Under the pieces are notes generated by a model. That model had not been told where the DNA came from. It made no database searches and saw nothing but the letters and a program-made list of their open reading frames with translations. The position numbers were made by a program, and so were the translations under genes. From Streptomyces sp. Tue 6430 (lineage in GTDB: Bacteria; Actinomycetota; Actinomycetes; Streptomycetales; Streptomycetaceae): a stretch of 64,000 bases of DNA. The stretch spans positions 868,001 to 932,000 of the forward strand of contig JAKGSH010000010.1 in NCBI GenBank assembly GCA_021568835.1, in the 5' to 3' direction. Each line of letters begins with the position of its first letter. The first letter of the stretch is position 1. Of this stretch, positions 50,168 to 58,778 are shown one piece after another.

Positions 50168-50196
50168 GTCGCCGCCGTGGCCGGAAAGGGTTGCCG
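50168..50196 (-). promoter_or_regulatory. Candidate ECF promoter before PL9 copy A
   Basis: On the minus strand CGGCAACCCTTTCC (50196-50183) is followed after 11 bases by CGAC (50171-50168). The 14-mer is identical to that upstream of the PL3 gene at 47949. Its position, about 75 bases before GTG 50093, suits a promoter. Confidence 0.5.
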
Positions 50197-50231
50197 GACC
50201 GCGTGGAAGAGAGCGGGACGTCGTGCCGCGG

Positions 50232-51344
50232 TCAGTCCATGGTCGCCCCGATGGTGGTGCTGCCCGTGGTCAGGAAGGTGGTCACGGGCAGTGCGCCGCC
50301 CGACCGGCGGGCGTTGTAGGTGCTGGAGGCGTCCGTGGAGCGGAAGGCGGGGGTGGCGATGCCGGAGTCCCAGTTGTTGCCGGCCGAGGTGACCTTGGAG
50401 CCCTTGCTGACCTGGCCGCTGCCGTTGCTGACCGCGAGGTTCTTGCCGAGCCGCGCGGAACCGGTCGCGAAGTAGTGGCCCCACTTGGCGTTGGCGTAGG
50501 CGGTGGTGCGGTTGATGACGACGGCGCCGGTGTTGGAGTTCTCGGTGAAGCCGTTGCCGGCGTTGCCCCAGGCGGCCGAGTTGTTGACGACGTGGGCGAC
50601 GACCTCGCCGTCGCCGCCCAGCTTGTAGCCGTTGCCGTCGCCCGCGAAGGCGGAGTCGGACCAGCGGTTGACGCCGTTGCCGAAGGCCCAGGTGTGCTCG
50701 ACGGTGACGGGTGAGGAGAAGGACCAGAAGTCGAGGCCGTCGTCGGAGTTGTTGTAGAGGCGGGCCCCGGTGATGAGGTTGCCGGTGCCGGAGCCGAACT
50801 TCACGGCGATGCCGTCGGCGTTCTCGCCGTGGTTCGCGGCGTCGTAGTGGCCGTAACTGTCCAGGTTCTTCACGGTGTTGCCCACCGTGCCGTCGCCGGT
50901 GAGGGTGAAGCCGGAGTCGCCGCCGTTGATGGTTCTGACGTTGTTCCAGTTCGTCCCGGTGCAGGACTGGCAGACGACGGCGCTGTCCGGGGAGTTCTGG
51001 AAGGTGAGGTTCGAGACGTTCCAGTAGTCGGCGGTGAGCTTGAACATCCAGCCGCCGGCGGGGAGGTTCGAGCCGTCGATCTTCACGGTCTCCGAGCCGT
51101 ACGCGGTGAGGGTGATGGGCGCGGACGAGGTGCCGTTGGCGGTGGACTGGAGGGTGGCCGTCGGGTAGTAGGTGCCACCGCGGACCTGGATGACGGTGCC
51201 GGCGGTGGCGTTCTTGACGGCGTTGGCCAGGTCGGTGGAGTTGCCGACCACGACGGTGGCGGCCTGGGCCTGGGTGGGGAGGACGGCCAGGCCGGCGCCG
51301 AGCGCGAGGGCGGCCAGGGCGGGGAGAGCGGTGCGACGAGGCAT
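50232..51344 (-). CDS. Secreted pectate lyase, polysaccharide lyase family 9 (copy B)
   Basis: Paralogue of the adjacent PL9 gene, 370 residues. The signal peptide is RRTALPALAALALGAGLAVLPTQAQAA. GGTYYPTATLQSTANGT, NADGIAVKFGSGTGNLITGARLYNNSDDGLDFW and GDGNGYKLGGDG repeat the same PL9 blocks, including the presumed catalytic lysine. An extra cysteine pair (VCQSCTG) distinguishes this copy. Both end TTFLTTGSTTIGATMD. This copy lacks the GGCAACCC promoter motif upstream, so the two may be controlled differently. Confidence 0.93.
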   Translation of the reverse strand: MPRRTALPALAALALGAGLAVLPTQAQAATVVVGNSTDLANAVKNATAGTVIQVRGGTYYPTATLQSTANGTSSAPITLTAYGSETVKIDGSNLPAGGWMFKLTADYWNVSNLTFQNSPDSAVVCQSCTGTNWNNVRTINGGDSGFTLTGDGTVGNTVKNLDSYGHYDAANHGENADGIAVKFGSGTGNLITGARLYNNSDDGLDFWSFSSPVTVEHTWAFGNGVNRWSDSAFAGDGNGYKLGGDGEVVAHVVNNSAAWGNAGNGFTENSNTGAVVINRTTAYANAKWGHYFATGSARLGKNLAVSNGSGQVSKGSKVTSAGNNWDSGIATPAFRSTDASSTYNARRSGGALPVTTFLTTGSTTIGATMD

Positions 51345-51406
51345 GGAGTGCGGGTCCTTCGCTCGTGGGGGTGGGGGGACGGTCGGATCCCGGTGGGGTG
51401 CGGGGA

Positions 51407-52562
51407 TCAGAGGACGCGGTCCAGCCAGGTGAAGACCTCGTCCTGCATGCGGTCGACGAAGACGTGGCCGAGGTCGGGCCAGGTCCGCAGGTGCAACCGC
51501 TCCTCGGCGTGGCGGGACCGCCAGACGGCGCGCAGCTTCTCGTGGGCCGTGCGGACGCCGTCGGCGGGGAACAGCGGGTCGAGGCCGCCGTGGAGGAAGA
51601 GCATCGGCCTGGGTGCGGCGATGCTCGCCACGTCGGGGAAGTCGAGGTGGCGGGGCAGTCCGGGGTGGAGCATGTAGTAGGAGGACTGCCCGCGCAGGGT
51701 GTTGTTGCCGGGGACCATCATCTCCTTGAGTCCGGTCATCCAGCAGACGGCGGCCGCGGCGGCGAGGTCGTCGGTGAGCGCCGCGGCCTGCCAGGCGCGG
51801 AAGGCTCCCATGGAGAAGCCGACGGCCGCGATCCGCCGCCGGTCCACCCGCTCCAGCCGCGCGAGGAAGCCGGCGGCGCGGGCGTCCTCGCGGGCCATGA
51901 GCCCGGCCAGGGAGGACCCCAGGTGGAAGAAGGTGCTCGCCAGGGCCTGCTGCTGGTCGTAGGCGAGGGGGCCGCGGTCGCCCCAGCCGAGCGCGTCGGC
52001 GGCCAGCACGACGTATCCGCGCCGGGCCAGTTCGTCGCCGACGAAGCGGCCGCTGAAGTACTTCTGGGTCCAGGCCTCGGCGGAGGCGAGCCGGGAGGCG
52101 TCGTACCAGGGCCGGACCAGTTTCTCCTTGCCGATGTCGAACTTCGCCCCGTGGTCGTGCAGCAGGAGGACGGCCGGGAAGGGGCCGGCCCGTGCGGGGT
52201 GAGCAGGGCGGCCCGGACGCGTTCGTGACGGGTGAGGGAGAGCGTCACCGACTCGCTGGTGTAACCGTCCTGTTCGGTCCGCCCGTGGAACTCGGGGGCG
52301 TACGGCGTGTCGTCCTCGCGGTCGACGAGCAGCGCCTCCTCGACCTGGGCGCGGGCGGCCCGGCGCCAGGCGCGGAAGTCCCGGATCGGGGAGTTGCCCC
52401 AGGCCAGCGGGAAGGTGAGGGCCTCCTTGAGGGCGGGGTGGAAGTCGGGCAGCGGTCCGTCGACGACCGCCGCCCGCGCACCGCCGGAGGCTCCCCGGCC
52501 AGCAGGGCCGCCCCCGTCCCGACCACGAACGCCCGCCGGCCCACCGGTTCACGGACGCTCAT
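51407..52562 (-). CDS. Secreted dienelactone-hydrolase-like alpha/beta hydrolase, two frameshifts (near 52475 and 52184)
   Basis: Serine hydrolase of about 385 residues in the pectin locus. The N-terminus is a twin-arginine signal (GRRAFVVGTGAALLAG). VLLLHDHGAKFDIGKEKLV near residue 130, the nucleophile elbow VGFSMGAFRAWQAAALTDD and LGHVFVDRMQDEVFTWLDRVL (catalytic His) define the fold. One added base near 52475 joins the signal to AAVVDGPLPDFHPALKEALTFPLAWGN; a second near 52184 restores HGPGPFPAVLLLHDHG. Related secreted hydrolases sit in carbohydrate loci and may remove ester groups from pectin, but this is inferred. It overlaps the end of the pectinesterase gene by 14 bases. Confidence 0.82.
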
Positions 52563-53619
52563 ACGGCCTCCAGTCCCCGAGGTAGGTGCGCCGGGTGTGG
52601 ACGGCCGCCTCCGCGGGTGTCAGCTGCGGGCGGTCGTCCGGTGCGGAGATCACCGCGCCGGGTCCCGAGTTGCCGTACTCGCGGAAGCGCATGGTCTGCC
52701 AGGGGTAGGCCTCGCGCATGTTCGTGTACGGGGCGGCCGCGTCGATGCCGGGGCCGATCCAGGAGTCCCGTACGACGAGGGAGGGCCAGGCGGTCGTCTC
52801 GTACGACGGCACCCAGGGCCGGGCCAGTTTGTAGGCCGCGTCCTCGGCACCGGAGGTGATACGGCAGCGGACGGCGAGGAAGCCGTAGGGGTTGGCGCGG
52901 GCGGTGGCCGGGGCGAAGACCATGCCCTTCGGAGTGAAGGCGACGTCCCGCCGGAGGGTGTGGAAGCGGCAGGTGTCGAAGACGGCGCGGGCCCGTCCGA
53001 AGACGAAGTCGACGTCGCCCTCGATGTGGCAGCGGTGGTAGTACTGCCGGTCGAAGGCGTCCAGGGCGGTGGTGTCCGCGAAGAGGGCGTCCTGGTGGGC
53101 GAGGAAGCGCACGTTGTCGAAGCGGGAACGGTCGCCGGTGACGTACGCGGCCACCGCCTGGGTGCCGGTGACGTCGGGGTGGTCGGCGCGCAGCCAGTCG
53201 TTGGCGAGGGTGAGGTCGCGGACGGTGAGGCCGGGGGCGGCGGAGCTGAAGGTGGCGGAGCCGGCGGTGCCGTAGGTGGTGCCGTCGGGCTTCTTCGTGC
53301 CGTTCGCGTTGTCGTGCACCAGGACGGCGGCGCGCGGGTCGCGGGAGGCGCCGCACAGGGTCAGCTCGGCCGCGCCGGCGGGGACGGTGACCACCTCGCG
53401 GTAGGTGCCGGGGTGCACGACGATCGTCCAGCCGGGCCCGGTGACGGCGTCCACCGCGGCCTGGACGGAGTCGCCGGGGCGGACGTGCAGGACACGGCGG
53501 CCCGCCGCGCCCGTGCCCGCCGCGAGGGCGGGGGTGGCGGCCAGGGCGGGGGCGGCGGTGGCGGCCAGGCCCGCGGTGAGACCTGCGGTGAGACCCGCCA
53601 GCAGGGTGCGCCGGCGCAT
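52549..53619 (-). CDS. Secreted pectinesterase (CE8), copy 1
   Basis: Demethylates pectin so that the lyases can cut it. The 356-residue protein begins with a signal peptide (RRRTLLAGLTAGLTAGLAATAAPALA). CE8 motifs in order are HPGTYREVV, GTAGSATFS, TGTQAVAAYVTGDRSRF, the catalytic Asp in LAHQDALFAD, the second Asp in EGDVDFVFGRARAVF and the Arg in LARPWVPS. Its ATG is one base after the stop of pectinesterase copy 2, so the two are co-translated. Confidence 0.94.
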   Translation of the reverse strand: MRRRTLLAGLTAGLTAGLAATAAPALAATPALAAGTGAAGRRVLHVRPGDSVQAAVDAVTGPGWTIVVHPGTYREVVTVPAGAAELTLCGASRDPRAAVLVHDNANGTKKPDGTTYGTAGSATFSSAAPGLTVRDLTLANDWLRADHPDVTGTQAVAAYVTGDRSRFDNVRFLAHQDALFADTTALDAFDRQYYHRCHIEGDVDFVFGRARAVFDTCRFHTLRRDVAFTPKGMVFAPATARANPYGFLAVRCRITSGAEDAAYKLARPWVPSYETTAWPSLVVRDSWIGPGIDAAAPYTNMREAYPWQTMRFREYGNSGPGAVISAPDDRPQLTPAEAAVHTRRTYLGDWRPYERP

Positions 53620-53620
53620 G

Positions 53621-54748
53621 TCAGCAGGTCTCCTTCCAGGGCGCCCAGTCCCCGAGGTGGGCCGACCGGGTCGCCGACGCGGCCTGTTCGGGGGTGAGCT
53701 GGGGCCGGTTCCCGGGGACGGTGACGACCGCGCCGGGCCCGGAGTTGCGGTACTCGGCGAACCGCTGGTCCTGCCAGGGGAAGGAGGCCGACATGTTCGC
53801 GTAGGGCGCGACCGCGTCGATGCCGGGGCCGAGGTGGGTGTCGCGGACGGTGAGCATGGGGCGGGCGGTGGTGTCGGAGCTGGGCACCCAGGGGCGGGCC
53901 AGTTCGTAGAAGGCGTCCGGGGCCTCGCTCGTGACCCGGCTGCCGGTCACCAGGTACCCGTGCGGGTTGGCGCCGGCCGTGGAGGGCGCGAAGACGAAGC
54001 CGTAGGGGGCGGCGGCGAGGTCCGTGCGGTTCAGGGTGCGGAAGTGGCAGTGCTCGAAGACGGCGGTGGCCCGGCCGAAGACGAAGTCGACGTCCCCCTC
54101 GGCGTAGCAGTGGGAGAAGTACTGCCGGGCGAACGTGCCGAGGGCGGTCGAGTCGGCGTAGAGGGTGTCCTGGTGGCCGAGGAAGCGGCAGTGGTGGAAG
54201 GCGGAGCGGTCGCCCTGGACCTTGATCGCGACGGCCTGGGTGCCGGAGACGCCGGGGTGGTCGGCGCGCAGCCAGTCGTTGGCGAAGGTGATCCAGCGGG
54301 CGGTGAAGCCGTCGGCCTGCACGGTCGTGGTGGCCGAGCCGGTGGTGCCGTGGGTGCCGCCGCCGGGCTTCGGGGTGCCGGCCGCGTTGTCGTACACGAT
54401 CACGACGTCGCGGGGGTTCTCCGAGGCGCCGATCCAGGTCGCCCCGGTGCGGGTGGTGTCGACCGCGACGGTCTCGCGGTAGGTGCCGGGGGCGATGACG
54501 AGGGTGCGGCCGGTGCCGGTGGCGGCGGCCACGGCGTCCCGGACCGAGGTGTGGTCACCGCGCCCGCGCGCGTCGACGTACAGGGTTCCCGGGGTGAGGC
54601 GGGCGGACGGGGAGCCGAAGCGGCCGAACGGGCGGCGGGCGGCGGCGCGGACGGGTCCGGCCGACAGGCCGAGGGCGGCGCCCGCACCGGCGCTCGCCAG
54701 GAGGAAACCCCTGCGGGACAGGGAGAGCTGGACGTGGTGCGAGGGCAT
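53621..54748 (-). CDS. Secreted pectinesterase (CE8), copy 2
   Basis: Second pectin methylesterase, 375 residues, with a twin-arginine-like signal (SLSRRGFLLASAGAGAALG). Motifs are APGTYRETV, GTTGSATTTV, GTQAVAIKVQGDRSAFHH, the catalytic Asp in LGHQDTLYAD, EGDVDFVFGRATAVF and ELARPWVPS. It is clearly homologous to copy 1 over its whole length, indicating tandem duplication. The 186-base region upstream contains a 14-base-pair hairpin and no gene. Confidence 0.94.
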   Translation of the reverse strand: MPSHHVQLSLSRRGFLLASAGAGAALGLSAGPVRAAARRPFGRFGSPSARLTPGTLYVDARGRGDHTSVRDAVAAATGTGRTLVIAPGTYRETVAVDTTRTGATWIGASENPRDVVIVYDNAAGTPKPGGGTHGTTGSATTTVQADGFTARWITFANDWLRADHPGVSGTQAVAIKVQGDRSAFHHCRFLGHQDTLYADSTALGTFARQYFSHCYAEGDVDFVFGRATAVFEHCHFRTLNRTDLAAAPYGFVFAPSTAGANPHGYLVTGSRVTSEAPDAFYELARPWVPSSDTTARPMLTVRDTHLGPGIDAVAPYANMSASFPWQDQRFAEYRNSGPGAVVTVPGNRPQLTPEQAASATRSAHLGDWAPWKETC

Positions 54749-54832
54749 GCGGGTGCTCCTTCGGGGTGCGGCTCGTGGGGTGCGTGCGGCTCGTGGGGCG
54801 CGGACCTCGGATGTGGGGGGGTGGGGGTGGGA

Positions 54833-54866
54833 GTGCGGGCCGGGGCGGCGGGGCCCCGGCCCGCAC
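54833..54866 (-). terminator. Hairpin between pectate lyase PL1 and pectinesterase genes
   Basis: GTGCGGGCCGGGGC (54833-54846) pairs perfectly with 54853-54866 around a 6-base loop. It lies 69 bases downstream of the PL1 gene stop on the minus strand, in a G/T-rich low-complexity gap, and probably ends that transcript. Confidence 0.75.
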
Positions 54867-54934
54867 GGTGCGTCGCGGTGCTGTGCGGTGCGGTGCTGCG
54901 TGGTGCGGTGTGGTGCGCTGTGGTGGGGTGCGGG

Positions 54935-56254
54935 TCAGCAGATCTTTCCGGCGCCGGCCCGGCCGGCGACGATGCCGGGGACGGCCTTCGCGGGGTCGAC
55001 CCGGGTGCGCAGGGTGGGCGTCCATCCCGCGCCGGACCGGAGGGTCTCGGCGGGGATCTCCGCGTTGTGCACGGCGATCAGGTCGACGGGCCTGCCGTTG
55101 ACGTAGTTGCCGTCGGCGGTGACCGGCGCCTCGCTCCACTTCTTCAGCGCCTTCGCCGCGCTGACGCCGGCGGGCAGCGTGAACGCGTTGTGCTGGGCGA
55201 CGAGCTGGGACTCCTTGCCGATGCCGAAGCTGTAGGAGTAGGAGGCGTCGGCGACGAAGTGGTTGTTGTAGGAGTCGACCTGTCCGAAGCGGACGCGGGG
55301 CGCGCGCTCGACGAGCTTCGAGAACAGGTTGTGGTGGAAGGTGACCTTCAGCTTGCCCCGGTCGCCCACGGCGGTGGACTCGCTGTCGCTGTTGCCGATG
55401 AGGATCGTCTTGTCGTGCTCGGTGAAGACGTTCCAGGAGGCGGTGACGTGGTTCGAGCCGCGCACGATGTCCAGTTCGCCGTCGTGCTGCTGGTAGAGCA
55501 TGCCGAAGTAGGTCGGCGCGGCGCTGTCGGGGTGGGAGCCGTCGGTGAAGGTGTTGTGGTCCAGCCACACGTGGGTGGACCCGTAGACGACGGCGGTGTC
55601 GTACTCGGAGTTCCAGTTGCCCTTCGAGCCGTCGGTGGGGTCCCACTGCGGGAAGCAGTCGATGGGGCTCTCGAAGGCGAGGTTGCGGACGATCACGTTG
55701 TCGACGGCCTTGATCTGGAGGCTGGCGCCCTTGATGCCCGCGTTCCTTCCCACGCCGATGATGGTGGTGTTGGAGGGGACGTTCACCTTGATCGCCGTGT
55801 CCTGGGCGGCGGCGGAGGCGCGCCGCAGGCCCTCGGGGCTGTCCGCGGGCTCGGCGCTCAGGTCGGTGTCGAGGCCCCACACCTCGGGCGCGTAGGCGGC
55901 GAGGTAGGCGTCGAAGTCGTAGCCGGGCGCGGCGAAGGCGTCGCACCCTTCCGAGACGGCGTCGATCGTGCCCTTGACCTTGATGATCCTCGGTGCGGTG
56001 CCGCCGGCCTCCAGGGCGGCCCTGAACTCCGCCCAGGTGGTGACGGTGTGGACGTGCTCGGCGTCGGCGGCGGCGCCACCGGTGGTGCCGGTTCCGTAGG
56101 ACGCCCAGCCGTCGCCGGCCGGCAGGGTCTGCCGGGCGACGTCACGGGCGGAGTGGGCCTGGGCGGGGCTGCCGGTGACCGTCAGGGCGAGGGCGGTGCA
56201 GCCGACCACGACGGCGGTCTTTGTGGCATGCCCATGCCATCTCTGTGCATTCAC
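54935..56254 (-). CDS. Secreted pectate lyase, polysaccharide lyase family 1
   Basis: Calcium-dependent beta-helix pectate lyase, 439 residues. The signal peptide (ATKTAVVVGCTALALTVTGSPAQAHS) is followed by NTTIIGVGRNAGIKG and NVIVRNLAFESPIDCFPQWDP, the PL1 calcium/substrate block VWLDHNTFTDGSH near residue 235, and the catalytic arginine in VERAPRVRFGQVDSYNNHF. The GTG start at 56254 has only a weak ribosome site. It lies 30 bases downstream of the acetylesterase gene and may share its transcript. Confidence 0.94.
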   Translation of the reverse strand: MNAQRWHGHATKTAVVVGCTALALTVTGSPAQAHSARDVARQTLPAGDGWASYGTGTTGGAAADAEHVHTVTTWAEFRAALEAGGTAPRIIKVKGTIDAVSEGCDAFAAPGYDFDAYLAAYAPEVWGLDTDLSAEPADSPEGLRRASAAAQDTAIKVNVPSNTTIIGVGRNAGIKGASLQIKAVDNVIVRNLAFESPIDCFPQWDPTDGSKGNWNSEYDTAVVYGSTHVWLDHNTFTDGSHPDSAAPTYFGMLYQQHDGELDIVRGSNHVTASWNVFTEHDKTILIGNSDSESTAVGDRGKLKVTFHHNLFSKLVERAPRVRFGQVDSYNNHFVADASYSYSFGIGKESQLVAQHNAFTLPAGVSAAKALKKWSEAPVTADGNYVNGRPVDLIAVHNAEIPAETLRSGAGWTPTLRTRVDPAKAVPGIVAGRAGAGKIC

Positions 56255-56284
56255 TGTGCGGCTCTCTTTCGCGAAGGGGAGGGG

Positions 56285-57082
56285 TTACGCGGTGGTGGCC
56301 GGGGTCCAGGTGATCCACGACTCCGGGATCTCGTCGTCCAGCCGGCGCACGTCGCGCGCCGTCAGCACCCGGCGGCGCAGCAGCTCGGCGGCGACGAGCC
56401 GGGCCACGGCGATCGCGCCCGGCGGATTGAAGTGCGTGTTGTCCTGCTCGGTGCCGGTCCAGTTGAAGTACCTCTTGGTCTCCTCGGGCCCGAGCTTCTG
56501 CCACAGCGCGAGCGACAGGGCCTGGAGGTCGAGGAGCGCCACGTCCTCCGCCGTGGCGAGGGCGCGCATCGCCGCGGGGTACTCGCCGTGCGTGGGCAGG
56601 GCGTTGCCGTCGGCGTCGAATCGGCGGCGCTCCACGGGCGTCGCCAGCACGGGCCGCGCCCCGCGGGAGCGCGCCCCGTCGACGTACAGCCTCAGGTGGT
56701 CCTGGTACGTCGTCCAGGGCTCGGTGTAGCGGGCCGGGTCGGTGGTCTTCTCGTCGTTGTGCGCGAACTGGATCAGGAGGAAGTCCCCCGGCCGGATCGA
56801 CGCCAGGACGACGTCCAGCCGCCCCTCGTCGACGAAGCTCTTGGAACTGCGGCCGTTCACCGCGTGGTTGGCGACCGGCCGGTCCTTGTGCAGGAAGAAC
56901 GGCAGCGCCGTTCCCCATCCGGTCTCGGGCGCCGCGTCGGCGGACTTCTGGGCGGCGGTGGAGTCACCGGCGATGTAGAGGGTGCGGGGCCGTCCCGCGG
57001 CCCGGGCGGTGCCGGTGGCCGCGACGGCGAGGGGGACGGCGGCGAGGGCCGCCGAGGTGACCTGTCTGCGGGTGAGGGACAC
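56285..57082 (-). CDS. Secreted rhamnogalacturonan acetylesterase (CE12, SGNH hydrolase)
   Basis: Removes acetyl groups from rhamnogalacturonan I so that lyases can act. The 265-residue product starts with a twin-arginine-like signal (SLTRRQVTSAALAAVPLAVAA). SGNH blocks are the nucleophile in YIAGDSTAAQKS, the Gly/Asn region NHAVNGRSSKSFVDEG, QFAHNDEKTTDP and the C-terminal DNTHFNPPGA with the catalytic Asp and His. GTG 57082 precedes the signal directly. It fits the pectin locus. Confidence 0.93.
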   Translation of the reverse strand: MSLTRRQVTSAALAAVPLAVAATGTARAAGRPRTLYIAGDSTAAQKSADAAPETGWGTALPFFLHKDRPVANHAVNGRSSKSFVDEGRLDVVLASIRPGDFLLIQFAHNDEKTTDPARYTEPWTTYQDHLRLYVDGARSRGARPVLATPVERRRFDADGNALPTHGEYPAAMRALATAEDVALLDLQALSLALWQKLGPEETKRYFNWTGTEQDNTHFNPPGAIAVARLVAAELLRRRVLTARDVRRLDDEIPESWITWTPATTA

Positions 57083-57169
57083 GGGGGTGCGCCTTTCGCA
57101 CAGGGGTTTCTCACAGGGAGGGGGACCGCGCCCCTGCCGGGGCGCGGGGCGGTACGCGCGTGCGGCTCC

Positions 57170-57313
57170 GCCGCGGAAGTCGCAGCCGGCCCCGCCGCGG
57201 ACATCGCGGCCGGCCCCGGCACGGGGATCGCGGCCGATCCCGGCGCCGGGATCACGGCCGCCTCCGCCGCGGGGATCACGGCCGATCCCGGCACGGGGAT
57301 CACGGCCGGCCCC
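57170..57313. repeat. Tandem repeat, 6 x 24 bp, between acetylesterase and sugar-binding protein genes
   Basis: Six consecutive 24-base units (57170, 57194, 57218, 57242, 57266, 57290), each of the form GSCGCGGGGATCACGGCCGNYCCC with substitutions, plus a partial seventh. Units differ from each other, so the array is older than the 898-989 array. No gene covers it; the 273-base gap holds only this and flanking GC-rich sequence. Confidence 0.9.
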
Positions 57314-57355
57314 GGCGGGACGCCGTGGCCGGCCGCCGTGCGACGGGGAGAAGGC

Positions 57356-58696
57356 CTAGCCCTTCTGTTCCTTCCACTCCGCCTGCGCCGTGTTCAGCTG
57401 CTCGGCGAGGGTGTCCAGGAACTTCTTGGCGGTGAGCTTGCCGAGCAGGACCTTCTGGAAGTTGGGCTCGTTGTCGGACTTGGAGATGGTGCCCCAGTCC
57501 GGCAGGTAGTAGGGCAGCTGCACGATCGTCGTGGTCCCGTCCGACAGCGCCTGCGCGGCCAGCTTGGTCGGCTCGGCCTTGTCGATCCACGCGTCCTTCG
57601 CCGCCCCGGTGTTGGACGGCACCTGGCCCGCCGACTCGTTGAACTTCGAGTTCTCCGCCTTCGAGGTGGCGAACTCGATGAACTTCCAGGCGGCGTCCTT
57701 GTTCTTCGAGCTCTTGAACATGCCGATGCCGTCGACCGGGTTGGACACCTGGACCCGCTTGCCGGAGGCGCCGACCGGCTGCGGGATGCCCCGGAACTTG
57801 TCGGTGCCGAACGCCTTCACGTGGTCCTGGTACGAGCCCAGGTTGTGGTTCAGCATGCCGATGGTGCCCGAGTCCCACTGGGCGACCATCTTGGTGAAGT
57901 CGTTGTTGAGGTCGGCGGCCGGGGTGACCTTCTTGTAGAGGGCCGCGTACTTCTCCAGCGCCTCGACGTTCTTCGGGTCGTTGACGGTGGTCTTGTCGCC
58001 GTTCCAGAACGAGGTGATCCCGCTCTGCCCGTACATCGCGTCCAGCGCCTGGGCGATGGACCCGGCGCCGCCGCGGATGGTGTAGCCGAACTGGTTCTTG
58101 CCGGTGTTCGTCAGCTTCTCCGCCGCCGTGTAGAACGCGTCCCAGGTGGTCGGCTCGGCCAGCCCCGCCGCCTTGAACAGGTCGGTGCGGTAGTAGAGGA
58201 CGCCGTTGTTGGCGGAGGTCGGGATCGAGTACAGCGCGTCACCGCCGCCGGCGGACTTCAGCGACTCGACCATGGACGTGTTGAGCTCGCCGTTCAGGGG
58301 GGACTTGGCGAGGCGGCCGTCGAGCGGCTCCAGGGCGTCCTGCGCCGCGATCGACGCCGCCATCGACGCCGTGATGCCGCCGACGTCCGGCAGGCCGCCG
58401 CCCTGGATGGCGGTGTCGACCTTGGACTGGTACTCGGTGGAGGCGATGCCGACGTACTCGACGTCGATGTCGGGGTTGGCCTTCTCGAAGTCGGCGATGA
58501 CCTGCTTCCAGATGTCGGTGCGGACACCGCCGTTGTTGTCCCAGAAGACGATCTTGCCCTTGCCGCTGCCGTCGGCCCCCTTGTCCCCGCCGGCGCCGCT
58601 GCCGTCGTCACCGCAGGCGGTGGCGGTCAGGGCGAGCGCGGCCCCCAGGGCTACGGCCGTGGCGGCGCGCCTGCTTCTGTGGATGCTGATCTTCAT
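57356..58696 (-). CDS. Sugar ABC transporter substrate-binding lipoprotein
   Basis: Family 1 extracellular solute-binding protein, 446 residues. The signal ends in a lipobox (ALTATAC), after which a Gly/Asp-rich linker precedes the binding fold. Typical blocks are KIVFWDNNGGVRTDIWKQVIADFEKANPDIDVEYVG (in part), YSIPTSANNGVLYYRTDLFKAAGL and FGYTIRGGAGSIAQALDAMYG. It probably captures pectin- or rhamnogalacturonan-derived oligosaccharides for the permease partly encoded at the right edge. ATG 58696 has an AGAAGAAGAGAG ribosome site. The frame is intact. Confidence 0.92.
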   Translation of the reverse strand: MKISIHRSRRAATAVALGAALALTATACGDDGSGAGGDKGADGSGKGKIVFWDNNGGVRTDIWKQVIADFEKANPDIDVEYVGIASTEYQSKVDTAIQGGGLPDVGGITASMAASIAAQDALEPLDGRLAKSPLNGELNTSMVESLKSAGGGDALYSIPTSANNGVLYYRTDLFKAAGLAEPTTWDAFYTAAEKLTNTGKNQFGYTIRGGAGSIAQALDAMYGQSGITSFWNGDKTTVNDPKNVEALEKYAALYKKVTPAADLNNDFTKMVAQWDSGTIGMLNHNLGSYQDHVKAFGTDKFRGIPQPVGASGKRVQVSNPVDGIGMFKSSKNKDAAWKFIEFATSKAENSKFNESAGQVPSNTGAAKDAWIDKAEPTKLAAQALSDGTTTIVQLPYYLPDWGTISKSDNEPNFQKVLLGKLTAKKFLDTLAEQLNTAQAEWKEQKG

Positions 58697-58778
58697 TGGT
58701 CGGCTCTCTTCTTCTTCTCTTCTGGATCCAACGGGCTGTGCGGGCATGTGCTGTGCGGGCTCGTGGGGGCGTGCGGGG

